Shown here: positions 36,516 through 45,500 of the stretch, piece by piece | Layout: every line of letters begins with the position of its first letter | Position numbering within the stretch: position 1 is the first letter of the stretch | Source: Bacillota bacterium | GTDB lineage: Bacteria; Bacillota_A; Clostridia; Lachnospirales; Lachnospiraceae | Direction: 5' to 3' | Length of the DNA stretch: 56,592 nt | Assembly: GCA_023443925.1 (NCBI GenBank) | Contig: JAEZSL010000172.1 | Coordinates: 1 to 56,592 of the forward strand | Translations under genes and position numbers: made by a program | The notes under the pieces: generated by a model | What the model saw: only the letters and a program-made list of their open reading frames with translations | Told to the model about the DNA's origin: nothing | The model's database searches: none

Positions 36516-37205
36516 CTATGACATTGCCATAACATACCTTCTTGTTATTTCCATTGGTCTTGTGATGGCTGATCCGATAACAACAGCATGAACCTTTTCT
36601 CTTATAACCTGTTTAAGATCCGTTATCTCCCAAATTCCGCCTTCCGCAATCACCGGTATAGTCAGGGTATCGGCCAGTTCTTTAATCATGGTATGATTGG
36701 GTAAAGTGATGCCTTTTGTATCTTCCGTATATCCGCTCAGCGTAGTTCCCACAATATCAAAACCGATTTCCTGTGCATGAATTCCTTCTTCAATCGTAGC
36801 ACAATCTGCCATAAATAGTTGCTGCGGATACTTTTTTCTTATTCTGCTAAAAAAGTTATTAAGCGTAATTCCACCAGGACGAAGTCTGTTCGTTGCATCT
36901 AATGCTATTATCTCCGGATTTACCTCCATAAGTAAGTCCACTTCTTTTTCTGTAGGTGTAATGTAGATTGGAGAATCCGTATAATCCTGTTTGTATAAAG
37001 CAATGACCGGTAAATCCACTGCTTTTTTTATTTCACGAATATCCTCTGTAGTATTCGCACGGATTCCTGCCGCACCGCCTTCTTTTGCTGCAACCGCCAT
37101 TTTTGACATAATATAGGAACTATATAATGGTTCATTTTTAAGTGCCTGACAGGATACGATTAATCCGCCTTTTATCTGTGCCAATATTTGTTCATTTCTA
37201 TTCAC
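36516..37205 (-). CDS. nanE: N-acetylmannosamine-6-phosphate 2-epimerase
   Basis: The protein (229 aa) is a TIM barrel of the NanE family: GGLIVSCQALKNEPLYSS, AAKEGGAAGIRANTTEDI, PVIALYKQDY, VDLLMEVNPEIIALDAT, LFMADCATIEEGIHA, FDIVGTTLSGYT and VIAEGGIW. It converts ManNAc-6-P to GlcNAc-6-P. I chose the GTG at 37205, 5 nt after GGAAGGTGA, over the GTG at 37214 inside the SD. NagA/NagB are not in the window and must be encoded elsewhere for the pathway to reach glycolysis. Confidence 0.93.
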   Translation of the reverse strand: MNRNEQILAQIKGGLIVSCQALKNEPLYSSYIMSKMAVAAKEGGAAGIRANTTEDIREIKKAVDLPVIALYKQDYTDSPIYITPTEKEVDLLMEVNPEIIALDATNRLRPGGITLNNFFSRIRKKYPQQLFMADCATIEEGIHAQEIGFDIVGTTLSGYTEDTKGITLPNHTMIKELADTLTIPVIAEGGIWEITDLKQVIREKVHAVVIGSAITRPMEITRRYVMAMS

Positions 37206-37268
37206 TGTAATCACCTTCCTTGGTGTTATATATAAAATTGGGTTAGTCCATATTTGATTCCCACATTA

Positions 37269-38789
37269 TCAATCTCTGCTCACACCCTCCGGTGTATGAT
37301 AAGAAGCTTCTATTCCAACTTCAAACATTCTGCTCCAGGGCATCCATACTTTCTCCAGGGAAAGGGCTGCCGCGACAGAAGACAAATAGCCTTCCATATA
37401 TAACTGTAATTCTTCCTTCACTCTATTACTGATTAATCCATCTTTTTCTTTAACGTCAAAATAATTCATTCCATATTTATGCAGATCTTTTAATACATTC
37501 TTTCTCACCACAGAACAATATCCACCGTCTTCTATATATCTTTCTATCAGAAAGTTCATATGCCCTTTTGTATTTCCATAATGATAATAATCAACCCCTT
37601 CTGCAATGGCAGTTCCAAGGGTATTGGCGGATGTATTCCATCCGGCATAGCCTGCTGCTTTATCTAACAGGTGATTCTGATTTAACAGCTGTATCAGCTG
37701 CAGCTCTCCTCCGTTTCCATAGGCATTGTCTGCAATGGTAACGATTTTACCTTCTGCCGTTCTTGTCTTTATAAAATCTATCATTTCCGGAAGATTCCGC
37801 TCTACACAATAACCCTTTGCCAAACAAGGCTGCTCGGAAGCTTCAACCATTTTACCGGCAGGCGCTGTTACCGCCAGAATAATATCTGAATTCTCGTAGG
37901 AATCTGTCAGCTGGCATCCTGCTGAGAGTATCTGGTACCTGATTGTCGTCTCAAGTGAATTTCCTTCATAGGTTGGTATGATAGCTTTTGATGCTTCACC
38001 TGCATACTTAACATACACCTTAGGTTTTTTAAGGTTTATTGTGTTTAACATCCTGGATACCAGAGTCAATGCTACTTCATCCGCACCGGGATACATTAAG
38101 ATCTTATCCATCAATCCTGCTTCTGTAATCTTTTCACGTACTGATTCCTGATCCATTGCCGCATAACCATATGCTGCCGAATCATCCTGCGGTATAACAA
38201 GGGAATCAAGGAAGCCCTGCTTTACATAATCTATCATGGTATAGTTTAATTCTCTGTTGCTTTCTCTTCTTGATATATAATCATTCAACTTTTCTTCATC
38301 GATCTGGTTTAAGATATTTTTTAAATTTTCACCATCGGTAATTCCGAGGCGGCTTTTATGAATTACCTCCCCGGCCTTATGGATCATTTTTCCATACATT
38401 TCATAATAATCCGGTTCTTCGTCGTCACTTGAATAATCAGGGCAGCGCATAATTACCTGAAATGCATAAATCAGAAGCTTTGGATTTTCTTTTTTTAATG
38501 TTTTCACCAAGGAAGCTAATTCTTTTAGTTTTTCAACCTCAGTGTAATGAATTCTTGAAGGTACCAAACCACCATAAATCATCATATCCACTGACAGAAC
38601 TAAGCCATCTGCATTTCTGCATTCACTTCTTAAAAATTCAGCCACTTTATTGACGTTCGCCGGCTGTTTTTTATTTCCCAGATTTTTCGGTCTCACAATT
38701 TCTATATCTTCATGTGTGAACAAACGATATGGGAAAATATAATTACATGGCCTCTCATCTAATGGGAGTAATACTATTTTCTTTTTCAT
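37269..38789 (-). CDS. DUF4127 family protein
   Basis: The 506-residue protein opens with IVLLPLDERPCNYIFPYRLF and has LVLSVDMMIYGGLVPSR, VIPQDDSAAYGYAAMDQ, YPGADEVALTLVSRM, IVTIADNAYGNGGELQL and AGWNTSANTLGTAIAEG. All are typical of DUF4127, a widespread family of unknown function. No signal peptide or membrane segment is seen. Conserved Asp/Glu/Asn motifs suggest a cytosolic enzyme. It sits between the glycosidase-like fusion gene and nanE, 29 and 54 bp away, so a role in processing the imported sugar is inferred. Confidence 0.9.
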   Translation of the reverse strand: MKKKIVLLPLDERPCNYIFPYRLFTHEDIEIVRPKNLGNKKQPANVNKVAEFLRSECRNADGLVLSVDMMIYGGLVPSRIHYTEVEKLKELASLVKTLKKENPKLLIYAFQVIMRCPDYSSDDEEPDYYEMYGKMIHKAGEVIHKSRLGITDGENLKNILNQIDEEKLNDYISRRESNRELNYTMIDYVKQGFLDSLVIPQDDSAAYGYAAMDQESVREKITEAGLMDKILMYPGADEVALTLVSRMLNTINLKKPKVYVKYAGEASKAIIPTYEGNSLETTIRYQILSAGCQLTDSYENSDIILAVTAPAGKMVEASEQPCLAKGYCVERNLPEMIDFIKTRTAEGKIVTIADNAYGNGGELQLIQLLNQNHLLDKAAGYAGWNTSANTLGTAIAEGVDYYHYGNTKGHMNFLIERYIEDGGYCSVVRKNVLKDLHKYGMNYFDVKEKDGLISNRVKEELQLYMEGYLSSVAAALSLEKVWMPWSRMFEVGIEASYHTPEGVSRD

Positions 38790-38818
38790 CCTCTTTACCC
38801 TTATCCTAATCCTAGCTT

Positions 38819-40972
38819 TTAAATTTCTTTATAGGCACCTCTGTAAATTCTAATCGGGATAAAATCAAACTTACCATAAAAATCTTTTAAAATGGTCCAG
38901 TCGATGCATATACTTACCCCGCCAATTTTTCTTAAATGAAGCAGTGACTGCTGTAATAAATATTCGCCTACCCGTTTTCCCCTTTCAGATTTAGCAATCC
39001 CGATGGGACCAAGTCCGCCGCTTTTATCTTCCTTTACATGAACTTTGCAAAAACCTTTTATCTCTTGGTCTGATTTATCCTTTAATACTACAACTTCCTT
39101 TGGATTACCGCCATTTTCAAGATACTCTGATATGGAAACCATCCATCGTCCCGGAAATTCTTCCTGCAGAAAGTGGTATAATTCCTGCTTATCGCTGTCC
39201 TTAAGAGCTTCTGCAAAATATTGTTTTTCAAAGGGTGTTGTATCAAATTTGTCAATTGCATCATTACCGGTAAGATCACAAGCCAAATCATAATGATTCT
39301 CTGTGTTTATAATAAATCCAAGCTTCTCAAAAAACGAGATTTTCTTTTTATCAGGTGCCGGAATCCCTGAAAATAGATTATGATAATCCTGACCAACATT
39401 TATTTTATGGACTTCTTTTCGTTTAAGTGCCTTAAAGGCAGCCTCATACAGTCTTTTTCCATAACCCTTGCTTTGATATTCCGGTTTTACCAGTAATGCC
39501 GTAATCCATGCACAACCCGGACTTAATTCATCCGCTTCATCCGCGATCTTACATACGATTACACCTAAGAGTTTTTTGTCCGCTTTGCTCCGTATACATA
39601 AGGATGCCTCCGGATAAAATTGTTTATCCAAAAATACTGCACAGGCTAATTGTTCTTTCGAGACCGTATATTCAACCGGAAAACATTCATTCCAAAACTC
39701 CATTAATTCAGGAAGGCTGTCTGCCTGTAATGGTTCCGTTACTGACTCCTCCCGGCTTTTTACTGTTACATATCTCCACCAATCGTTCTCGGTCAAATAG
39801 GATAAATCAAATAGCATACAGCCGGAAGATATTTGAAAACACATCTCAACCGCTTGGGTCATAGCTTCGAGGTTGTCGCTATACTGCTGCAAAAATAAGC
39901 TTCCAACAATCGGAACTGTATTTTTGGTAACACCATATGCCATTCTCCCAGAACCTTCCACGCTGTACCAGTAAGCCTGCTGATTTGCCTCTTTTGCCTC
40001 CTGTTCCGTCACATAGGAATAATAAAACCCTGATAATAAACCATCCAGTTGTTCTGCATATCCGGTCTTCTTATATTTTGAGGTATCAACCCAGGGATAT
40101 TCTTTTGCCTCATAATTTTCTGATGCCCAGTTAGCTCCGACCTGGTAATATAAGGGATACCAGGAACCTGTGTAGTCTAAAAATTCAAGCTTTCCGGGTT
40201 GCGTGTCTACAAGCTTTCTTACCCTTTTTATAAAGCCATTAATAATCCCTGCCCGAAAGGTTATAAATTCACCAAAACAGTCTCCATACTCAATTTCCAG
40301 CTTCCCGTTATTTTCTTTGATACGGTAAATATCTTCCGGCCAGTTACACTCTCTTCCTATATACTGCTCCCATTTATTCTTCGTGATAGGGCTGAAATCA
40401 GAACTTAATCCAACATAGCGGACACGGTCTAATACAATACCGTCCACAGCATAGTTTGCCATTATCTCCTCTAACAAAGCTAATTCATATTCACATACTT
40501 CTTCATTTGCCGGGTTTACAAATATTTCACCAAAATCATCGATACCTCCCACGGTTTTTATCGCAGTTTCTGCTGACACCGGCTGAATTACGGTTTCATC
40601 CGCTTCGTTAATTCCATATACATAAGTCTGCCAATCTGTTTTCCTAAATGCAGGCATCTTAGCGTGTGGTTTTCTCTTATTTCCCTCTGCAAAAACATCA
40701 ATGGAGGCATAAAACTTCATTCCTAAGCTGTGAACCGTTTCAAGGCATTCCAAAAGATAGTCTTTCTGATCAAATATTTCATCATATTCAGAATAATGGG
40801 GTGCTATCGCACTTTCATAAATCGTAAATCCGGAGGTATCTTTTACGCTGAGAATTACGGCACCAATGCCTGCCTCCCTGCTTTTTACCATTGCCAGACG
40901 AAATTTTTCCGCATCTGCTATGGTTCTTTTATTTGCCTGGATTTCAATCCATATATAATAATTTGAATTCAC
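38819..40972 (-). CDS. Glycosidase-like (GHL10-type) domain fused to two GNAT acetyltransferase domains
   Basis: Residues ~1-410 form a TIM-barrel of the putative glycosyl-hydrolase-like family 10/DUF187 type: ILSVKDTSGFTIYES, LGMKFYASIDVFAEGN, VNPANEEVCEYELALLEEI and YAVDGIVLDRVRY. Residues ~430-580 are a GNAT domain (ITALLVKPEYQSKGYGKRLYE). Residues ~590-717 are a second GNAT (GPIGIAKSERGKRVGEYLLQ). No signal peptide is present, so it acts in the cytoplasm. The fusion suggests cleavage and N-acetylation of an imported amino-sugar oligomer. The GTG start follows GGGGGTATTACTT. Confidence 0.8.
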   Translation of the reverse strand: MNSNYYIWIEIQANKRTIADAEKFRLAMVKSREAGIGAVILSVKDTSGFTIYESAIAPHYSEYDEIFDQKDYLLECLETVHSLGMKFYASIDVFAEGNKRKPHAKMPAFRKTDWQTYVYGINEADETVIQPVSAETAIKTVGGIDDFGEIFVNPANEEVCEYELALLEEIMANYAVDGIVLDRVRYVGLSSDFSPITKNKWEQYIGRECNWPEDIYRIKENNGKLEIEYGDCFGEFITFRAGIINGFIKRVRKLVDTQPGKLEFLDYTGSWYPLYYQVGANWASENYEAKEYPWVDTSKYKKTGYAEQLDGLLSGFYYSYVTEQEAKEANQQAYWYSVEGSGRMAYGVTKNTVPIVGSLFLQQYSDNLEAMTQAVEMCFQISSGCMLFDLSYLTENDWWRYVTVKSREESVTEPLQADSLPELMEFWNECFPVEYTVSKEQLACAVFLDKQFYPEASLCIRSKADKKLLGVIVCKIADEADELSPGCAWITALLVKPEYQSKGYGKRLYEAAFKALKRKEVHKINVGQDYHNLFSGIPAPDKKKISFFEKLGFIINTENHYDLACDLTGNDAIDKFDTTPFEKQYFAEALKDSDKQELYHFLQEEFPGRWMVSISEYLENGGNPKEVVVLKDKSDQEIKGFCKVHVKEDKSGGLGPIGIAKSERGKRVGEYLLQQSLLHLRKIGGVSICIDWTILKDFYGKFDFIPIRIYRGAYKEI

Positions 40973-40985
40973 AAGTAATACCCCC

Positions 40986-41816
40986 TTAACCTTTCACCGC
41001 ACCGCTAATGGCCTCAATATAATTTTTCTGACATATCAGGAATACAATAATAATTGGTATTATGGATATCACGGTTCCCGCAGCAATATAACCAAATTTG
41101 TAATTAAAAGAACCATTCAGATACTGTAAGGCGGTTGCCAGCGGATATTTTCCCGGGTCCTGCAATACAATAATCGGCCACAAGAATTCATTCCATCTGC
41201 CGATAAAGTCAAAAATCACAATGGTACTAATAGTAGGCATTATTCCCGGCATCATAATCTGACCCCATATCCTTGTCTCTTTTGCTCCATCGATTCTGGC
41301 TGCTTCTATCATTTCCCTGGGTATACCCATATAAGATTGCCTTAATAGAATAATACTAAACACTTTAACTGAACCAGGTAAGATAACACCCGCCAGAGTA
41401 TCCAGTAAATGAATTTTACTAATAATTAAGTAGCTAATAATCATGCCGGCTGCTGCCGGAATAATCATAGATGCAATCAATGCTGCCATAATGATTTTCT
41501 TTCCCTTAAACTCCATACAGGCTAAAGGATAAGCGCACAAAGCTGATAAAACAACATCAAGCGCAATGGAACTCACGGTAATGATCAAGGTATTCCATAT
41601 ATATTTTGGTACTGACAGAAATTCAAAAACTCCTTTATAGTTCCCTATGGTTGGATTCTTTATAAATATATTCAAATCATAAATATTCTGGCCTGTTTTA
41701 AAGGAGGTGGAAAGCATCCACAAGAAGGGTCCTGCACATAGTAAAGAAATCAAAATAAGTATTATGTAAGCCCCGGTTGAACCAATCAATTTTTTTCTTT
41801 TCGTTTTACTAATCAC
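40986..41816 (-). CDS. ABC sugar transporter permease (MalG type)
   Basis: The 276-residue protein has six membrane helices, the MalG-like N-terminus (LISLLCAGPFLWMLSTSFKTG) and the EAA loop MIEAARIDGAKETRIWGQIMMPGIMP that contacts the ATPase. It forms the channel with the MalF-type permease, whose gene end it overlaps by 8 bp. No ATPase gene is in the operon, so a shared MsmK-like ATPase encoded elsewhere is assumed, as is common in Firmicutes. Confidence 0.95.
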   Translation of the reverse strand: MISKTKRKKLIGSTGAYIILILISLLCAGPFLWMLSTSFKTGQNIYDLNIFIKNPTIGNYKGVFEFLSVPKYIWNTLIITVSSIALDVVLSALCAYPLACMEFKGKKIIMAALIASMIIPAAAGMIISYLIISKIHLLDTLAGVILPGSVKVFSIILLRQSYMGIPREMIEAARIDGAKETRIWGQIMMPGIMPTISTIVIFDFIGRWNEFLWPIIVLQDPGKYPLATALQYLNGSFNYKFGYIAAGTVISIIPIIIVFLICQKNYIEAISGAVKG

Positions 41817-42693
41817 TGTAGGTCATACCTCCTCCCTTTTTGCCATATGCAAAAATAATTATGCTGAGCAATGAGGTAATTACTGCCTGAACCGCACCAA
41901 CGGCTGCTGAATAACCAAATTCAAAATCCATAAAGGCTTTCTTGTAAGAATAATAATTAATAACCAGTGTGGCATTGAAGGGTCCGCCTTGGGTTAATAC
42001 AAATACGGCATCGAAAACTCCGACTGCCGCAATAATGGAATTGAGTGAACAGAACCAGATATAGGGTTTTAAAAGCGGCAGCTTTATCTTAATTAACATC
42101 CTGAAACTGTTTGCTCCATCAACCCGGGCAGCTTCTTCCAGTTCTTTAGGAACTGATTGAAGACCTGCTAAATAAAGCATCATGTAATAGCCAAGTCCCT
42201 GCCACACAGTGATGAACATAATACATAACATTGCTGTTTTTCCATCGCTTAAGAAGCCCAGGGGACTGCTTATAATACCGGCATCCATTAATACTGTATT
42301 AATTACACCGCTGGGATCAAACAAAAAGCCCCAAATTATGGATACTGCAACCATGGAAGTAATTACTGGAATATATATTAAGGTACGGAATATGGAAATT
42401 CCTTTTAATTTTCTATTTACAAGTAACGCTAAAAGAATGGATAAAATTTGTAAAACCGGTACAACTGCCACAAATATGATAGAATTAATGATAGAAATAA
42501 AAAATTCAGGATCGCTGAATGCACGCTTAAAATTACCGAGACCAATAAATTCGGTTTTCCCCAATACAGAATAATTATAAAACATTAATGGTAAACTTCC
42601 GATAATCGGCACAAAAACAAAGACAATAATCATGATAAGAGCCGGAGCCATAAATAAATACGCTTTAATTGCCTGTTTCGTCTTTACTTTCAT
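41809..42693 (-). CDS. ABC sugar transporter permease (MalF type)
   Basis: The 294-residue protein has six membrane helices: AYLFMAPALIMIIVFVFVPI at the N-terminus, GLGNFKRAFSDPEF, and the EAA loop ELEEAARVDGANSFRMLIKIKLPLL. These are typical of carbohydrate ABC importers of the CUT1 class. TAAAGGAGGTATGT precedes the ATG. A hairpin at 42712-42740 separates it from the binding-protein gene. Confidence 0.95.
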   Translation of the reverse strand: MKVKTKQAIKAYLFMAPALIMIIVFVFVPIIGSLPLMFYNYSVLGKTEFIGLGNFKRAFSDPEFFISIINSIIFVAVVPVLQILSILLALLVNRKLKGISIFRTLIYIPVITSMVAVSIIWGFLFDPSGVINTVLMDAGIISSPLGFLSDGKTAMLCIMFITVWQGLGYYMMLYLAGLQSVPKELEEAARVDGANSFRMLIKIKLPLLKPYIWFCSLNSIIAAVGVFDAVFVLTQGGPFNATLVINYYSYKKAFMDFEFGYSAAVGAVQAVITSLLSIIIFAYGKKGGGMTYSD

Positions 42694-42711
42694 ACATACC
42701 TCCTTTATTAT

Positions 42712-42740
42712 AGGGCGCCTCTAAGAACTAGAGACGCCCT
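42712..42740 (-). other. Intra-operon stem-loop after the binding-protein gene
   Basis: AGGGCGCCTCTA (42712-42723) pairs with TAGAGACGCCCT (42729-42740), leaving a 5-nt loop, with one mismatch. It lies between the binding-protein stop and the first permease. Such stems usually stabilise the upstream mRNA or partly terminate, giving more binding protein than permease. No long U-run follows on the minus strand. Confidence 0.75.
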
Positions 42741-42788
42741 TTGAAAAACCATAGAGAGCATACTTTGCTAACTTTCTATTATCATAAA

Positions 42789-44132
42789 TTATTGCTTTAA
42801 AAGACTGTTAACTGCCTTCTCCTGCTGGTCTAAAGCAGACTGAATTTCACTATTGCTGGTTATAACCGCTTGATAAACTTTGTTAACTGCATCCTGGATA
42901 TCTCCCTGGCCTTCCACTCCTAACGAGAAATCCCTGGAGGTCTTACTTACATCGACTGACATCTTTCTGGCAATACCTTCTAAGGTTGTTGTATCAGAAA
43001 GGAAGAATTCATCTCCGCTAGCCATTATTGTGGATGGGAATATAGCAACCTCCTTACAGAAAGCCAACTGGTTTGCGTCATTGGTAATATAGGCTGCAAA
43101 ATTGATTGCTGCTGTATGGTTCTTACTTGCTTGTGGTACAACAAGATTCATAAGGGGATTTTCGCTTAATCCCGCACTTCCTTTCAGCGGTTCGGCAATC
43201 CCGATGTTCTCATATACATCCGGTGCTTCATCTTTAATTCTTGATAAAGTAGAACCTGAGGAACTGATGATTGCTAATTTACCTGTCTCAAATAATTTTA
43301 ATTCATTATCCCATTTGCCCCAGTCTTTCTTAGGCAGATAATCTGCATCTGTCATATTTCTAAAGGCTTCCAGCAGTTTGGCTGTATCTGCATTATTAAA
43401 GGCTGCAGCTGTATTATCCTCATTTAAGATTGGTATCCCCTGCTGAAATAACAAGTCAAAGAATTCCGGTGGATTATAGAGATAAGCACCTGTCGTATCT
43501 TTCATTGTCTTTGCCATTTCAAATGCATCCAGATAGTTTACAGGCATCTCTGTTATACCTGCTTTTTCAAACAAAGCTTTATTGTAAAACATGATGCTTG
43601 GAGATGCATACCATGGAAATGCATATACAGAATCGCCGATTTTAGCGGAAGCATATAGGCTTTCAACATAGATACTTTGTTGTTCCGGTGTTGCTTCCTT
43701 TGCCAAATCAACCAGTGCACCTTTTCCGGCAAGTGTTAATGCCATTTGAGTATTTAGATTAACAACATCCGGTGCAGTTCCACCGGCAGCAGCCGTAACT
43801 AATTTTTGCTGAATGGAATCGTAGGGCAAATCAGTCCAGTTAACTGTTACACCTGGATTCGCTGCTTCATAATCTGCAATTAATCCATTAAAGAAATCGG
43901 TAAACGTAGGTTGAAGTGAAATCGTCCAGAACTCAACGGTAACCGGTTCTGCTGCCTCTTTCGTATCAGCCGCTGTCTCAGTGGAATCTGCTGCCTTGGT
44001 AGAATCTGCAGCCTCGCTTTTCGTATCTGCTGGTACACCTTGTGTGGCAGTGTCTTTCTTTGAGCTTCCACAGCCGGATAACATACCAACTGCAAGTACT
44101 AATACTAAACATAGGCTAAAAAATTTTTTCAT
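42789..44132 (-). CDS. ABC transporter sugar-binding lipoprotein
   Basis: A lipoprotein signal (KKFFSLCLVLVLAVGMLSGC) is followed by a Thr/Ala/Glu/Asp-rich linker and a CUT1 solute-binding domain (VEFWTISLQPTF, GTAPDVVNLNTQMALTLAGKG, YAFPWYASPSIMFYNKALFEKAG, NFAAYITNDANQLAFC). It captures the sugar outside the membrane for the two permeases. I chose the ATG at 44132; the ATG at 44147 overlaps the SD GGAGGA. It is the first gene of the operon, with a consensus promoter and a palindromic operator upstream. Confidence 0.93.
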   Translation of the reverse strand: MKKFFSLCLVLVLAVGMLSGCGSSKKDTATQGVPADTKSEAADSTKAADSTETAADTKEAAEPVTVEFWTISLQPTFTDFFNGLIADYEAANPGVTVNWTDLPYDSIQQKLVTAAAGGTAPDVVNLNTQMALTLAGKGALVDLAKEATPEQQSIYVESLYASAKIGDSVYAFPWYASPSIMFYNKALFEKAGITEMPVNYLDAFEMAKTMKDTTGAYLYNPPEFFDLLFQQGIPILNEDNTAAAFNNADTAKLLEAFRNMTDADYLPKKDWGKWDNELKLFETGKLAIISSSGSTLSRIKDEAPDVYENIGIAEPLKGSAGLSENPLMNLVVPQASKNHTAAINFAAYITNDANQLAFCKEVAIFPSTIMASGDEFFLSDTTTLEGIARKMSVDVSKTSRDFSLGVEGQGDIQDAVNKVYQAVITSNSEIQSALDQQEKAVNSLLKQ

Positions 44133-44214
44133 CTGTCTATCCTCCATAATAAAATATTTATTACGAGCAGAACATCCTTGTTGCCCTTTACCCCATGTCC
44201 GCTCTTTAGTAGGT

Positions 44215-44243
44215 ATTATAGCAAGGGAAAATTTACATTACAA
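44215..44243 (-). promoter_or_regulatory. Promoter of the sugar operon
   Basis: On the minus strand, TTGTAA (44238-44243), a 17-bp spacer and TATAAT (44215-44220) form a good sigma-A promoter. It fires into the binding-protein gene, giving a leader of about 75 nt. Confidence 0.8.
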
Positions 44244-44290
44244 TATTGCGGGAGCATACAGAAAGTAGTTACGCAATTTGTTATAAATGA

Positions 44291-44323
44291 CATTTTTATG
44301 AAAGTACATTCATTTTAAAAATG
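44291..44323. promoter_or_regulatory. Palindromic operator between the sugar operon and its RpiR regulator
   Basis: ATGAAAGTACATTCAT (44298-44313) is a near-perfect palindrome centred on GTAC. It is framed by CATTTTTA (44291-44298) and TAAAAATG (44316-44323), making a 33-bp imperfect palindrome. It lies between the two divergent promoters. The TGAA-N-TTCA type matches sites commonly bound by MurR/RpiR proteins, and the divergent rpiR gene is the likely source. Confidence 0.7.
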
Positions 44324-44358
44324 CAATCAGAATAATCGGAATAACAAATGCATATGAC

Positions 44359-44387
44359 TTGTAGATAAAACATTTTTCGTATATAAT
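44359..44387 (+). promoter_or_regulatory. Promoter of the divergent RpiR gene
   Basis: TTGTAG (44359-44364), a 17-bp spacer and TATAAT (44382-44387) form a promoter about 40 bp before the RpiR start. Confidence 0.75.
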
Positions 44388-44428
44388 CAGTAAGAAACGA
44401 GAGACAATTTTGCTTTCTAAAGAAGGAT

Positions 44429-45274
44429 GTGTTATCTGAAATGAAATATACTGGTGATGAAGTAAAACAAAACATTCTAAAAATCTTTGATGAGCTTACA
44501 CCCGTTGAAAAAAGCGTAGCTGACTTTTTTCTAAGCAATACGAAACTTATTGACTTTAATTCCAAAAAGTTATCAAAGCTTTTATACGTTTCAGAAGCAA
44601 CCTTATCACGTTTTGCCAAAAAGTGCGGCTATAAGGGCTTTCGTGAATTAATCTATGTCTATAAGAAAGACTTGTCTGAAAGTGTACAGGAAAAAGATAT
44701 TAGTACATTGTCCATGCGGGTGCATGATAATTATTTAAAATTATTAAATGAAAGCTTTGAACTGCTTGATGAACCACAGATGAAACGTATCGCTAATTTA
44801 GTCAACCAATCAAAAAGGGTCTGTGTTTACGGAATGGGAAGTTCCGGATTTGTGGCTAATGAATTTAGGCTACGCTTTATGCGTACCGGACTATATGTAG
44901 AAGCAATTACAGATTCTCAAATGATACAAATGAATTCTGCCTTAATGGATGAAAATAATTTGGTGATAGCAATCTCCTTAAGCGGAAAGACAAAAGAAAT
45001 ACTTACCGGTATCTGCCTGGCAAAGAAAAGAAACGCAAAGATAGTACTGATAACTGCGAATAAAAATGTGAAAGAAATCGAATATTGTGATGAAGTCCTC
45101 TATGTAGCAATGTCCAAGAACCTGGATGGTGGTACCATGATTTCACCTCAATTCCCAATCTTAGTTATGATAGACGTTTTTTATACCTATTATTTTGAAA
45201 ATGATTCTTTTTTTAAAGCAGAAAAACATAAAGAGACCCTGTCAGCCTTAAATGTAAATCAGCATGAAAAGTAG
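44429..45274 (+). CDS. MurR/RpiR-family transcriptional regulator
   Basis: An N-terminal helix-turn-helix (SKKLSKLLYVSEATLSRFAKKCGYKGF) is joined to a SIS phosphosugar-binding domain (VCVYGMGSSGFVANEFRLRF, VIAISLSGKTKEI). It is the divergent partner of the nine-gene sugar operon and probably senses a phosphorylated amino sugar such as ManNAc-6-P or GlcNAc-6-P. AGAAGG is 2 nt before the GTG at 44429 and 14 nt before an ATG at 44441; neither spacing is ideal, so the start is uncertain by four codons. Confidence 0.9.
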   Translation: MLSEMKYTGDEVKQNILKIFDELTPVEKSVADFFLSNTKLIDFNSKKLSKLLYVSEATLSRFAKKCGYKGFRELIYVYKKDLSESVQEKDISTLSMRVHDNYLKLLNESFELLDEPQMKRIANLVNQSKRVCVYGMGSSGFVANEFRLRFMRTGLYVEAITDSQMIQMNSALMDENNLVIAISLSGKTKEILTGICLAKKRNAKIVLITANKNVKEIEYCDEVLYVAMSKNLDGGTMISPQFPILVMIDVFYTYYFENDSFFKAEKHKETLSALNVNQHEK

Positions 45275-45375
45275 CCGCAGACCTTTCTAAAATGTGAAAA
45301 TCCCGATTTTACATTTAAATAAGTATTTTTCTTGATTGATGTAAAATACATATTTTTACATATTTAATTAAAAAT

Positions 45376-45409
45376 ATACCCCTACAGATTTCCTAATCCG
45401 TAGGGGTAT
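45376..45409. terminator. Bidirectional terminator between RpiR and the SPFH gene
   Basis: ATACCCCTACAGATT (45376-45390) pairs with AATCCGTAGGGGTAT (45395-45409) with one mismatch and a 4-nt loop. A U-rich run follows on the minus strand. A weaker AT-rich hairpin lies at about 45290-45317, closer to the RpiR stop. Confidence 0.85.
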
Positions 45410-45500
45410 TGTTACGTTAAATTATTTCATTACTTTGCTTTTCTTGCTCCGTTTTATCTGCCTCATAGCTATCGATTTTCGTATTCTTTGCCAGGGAGCT

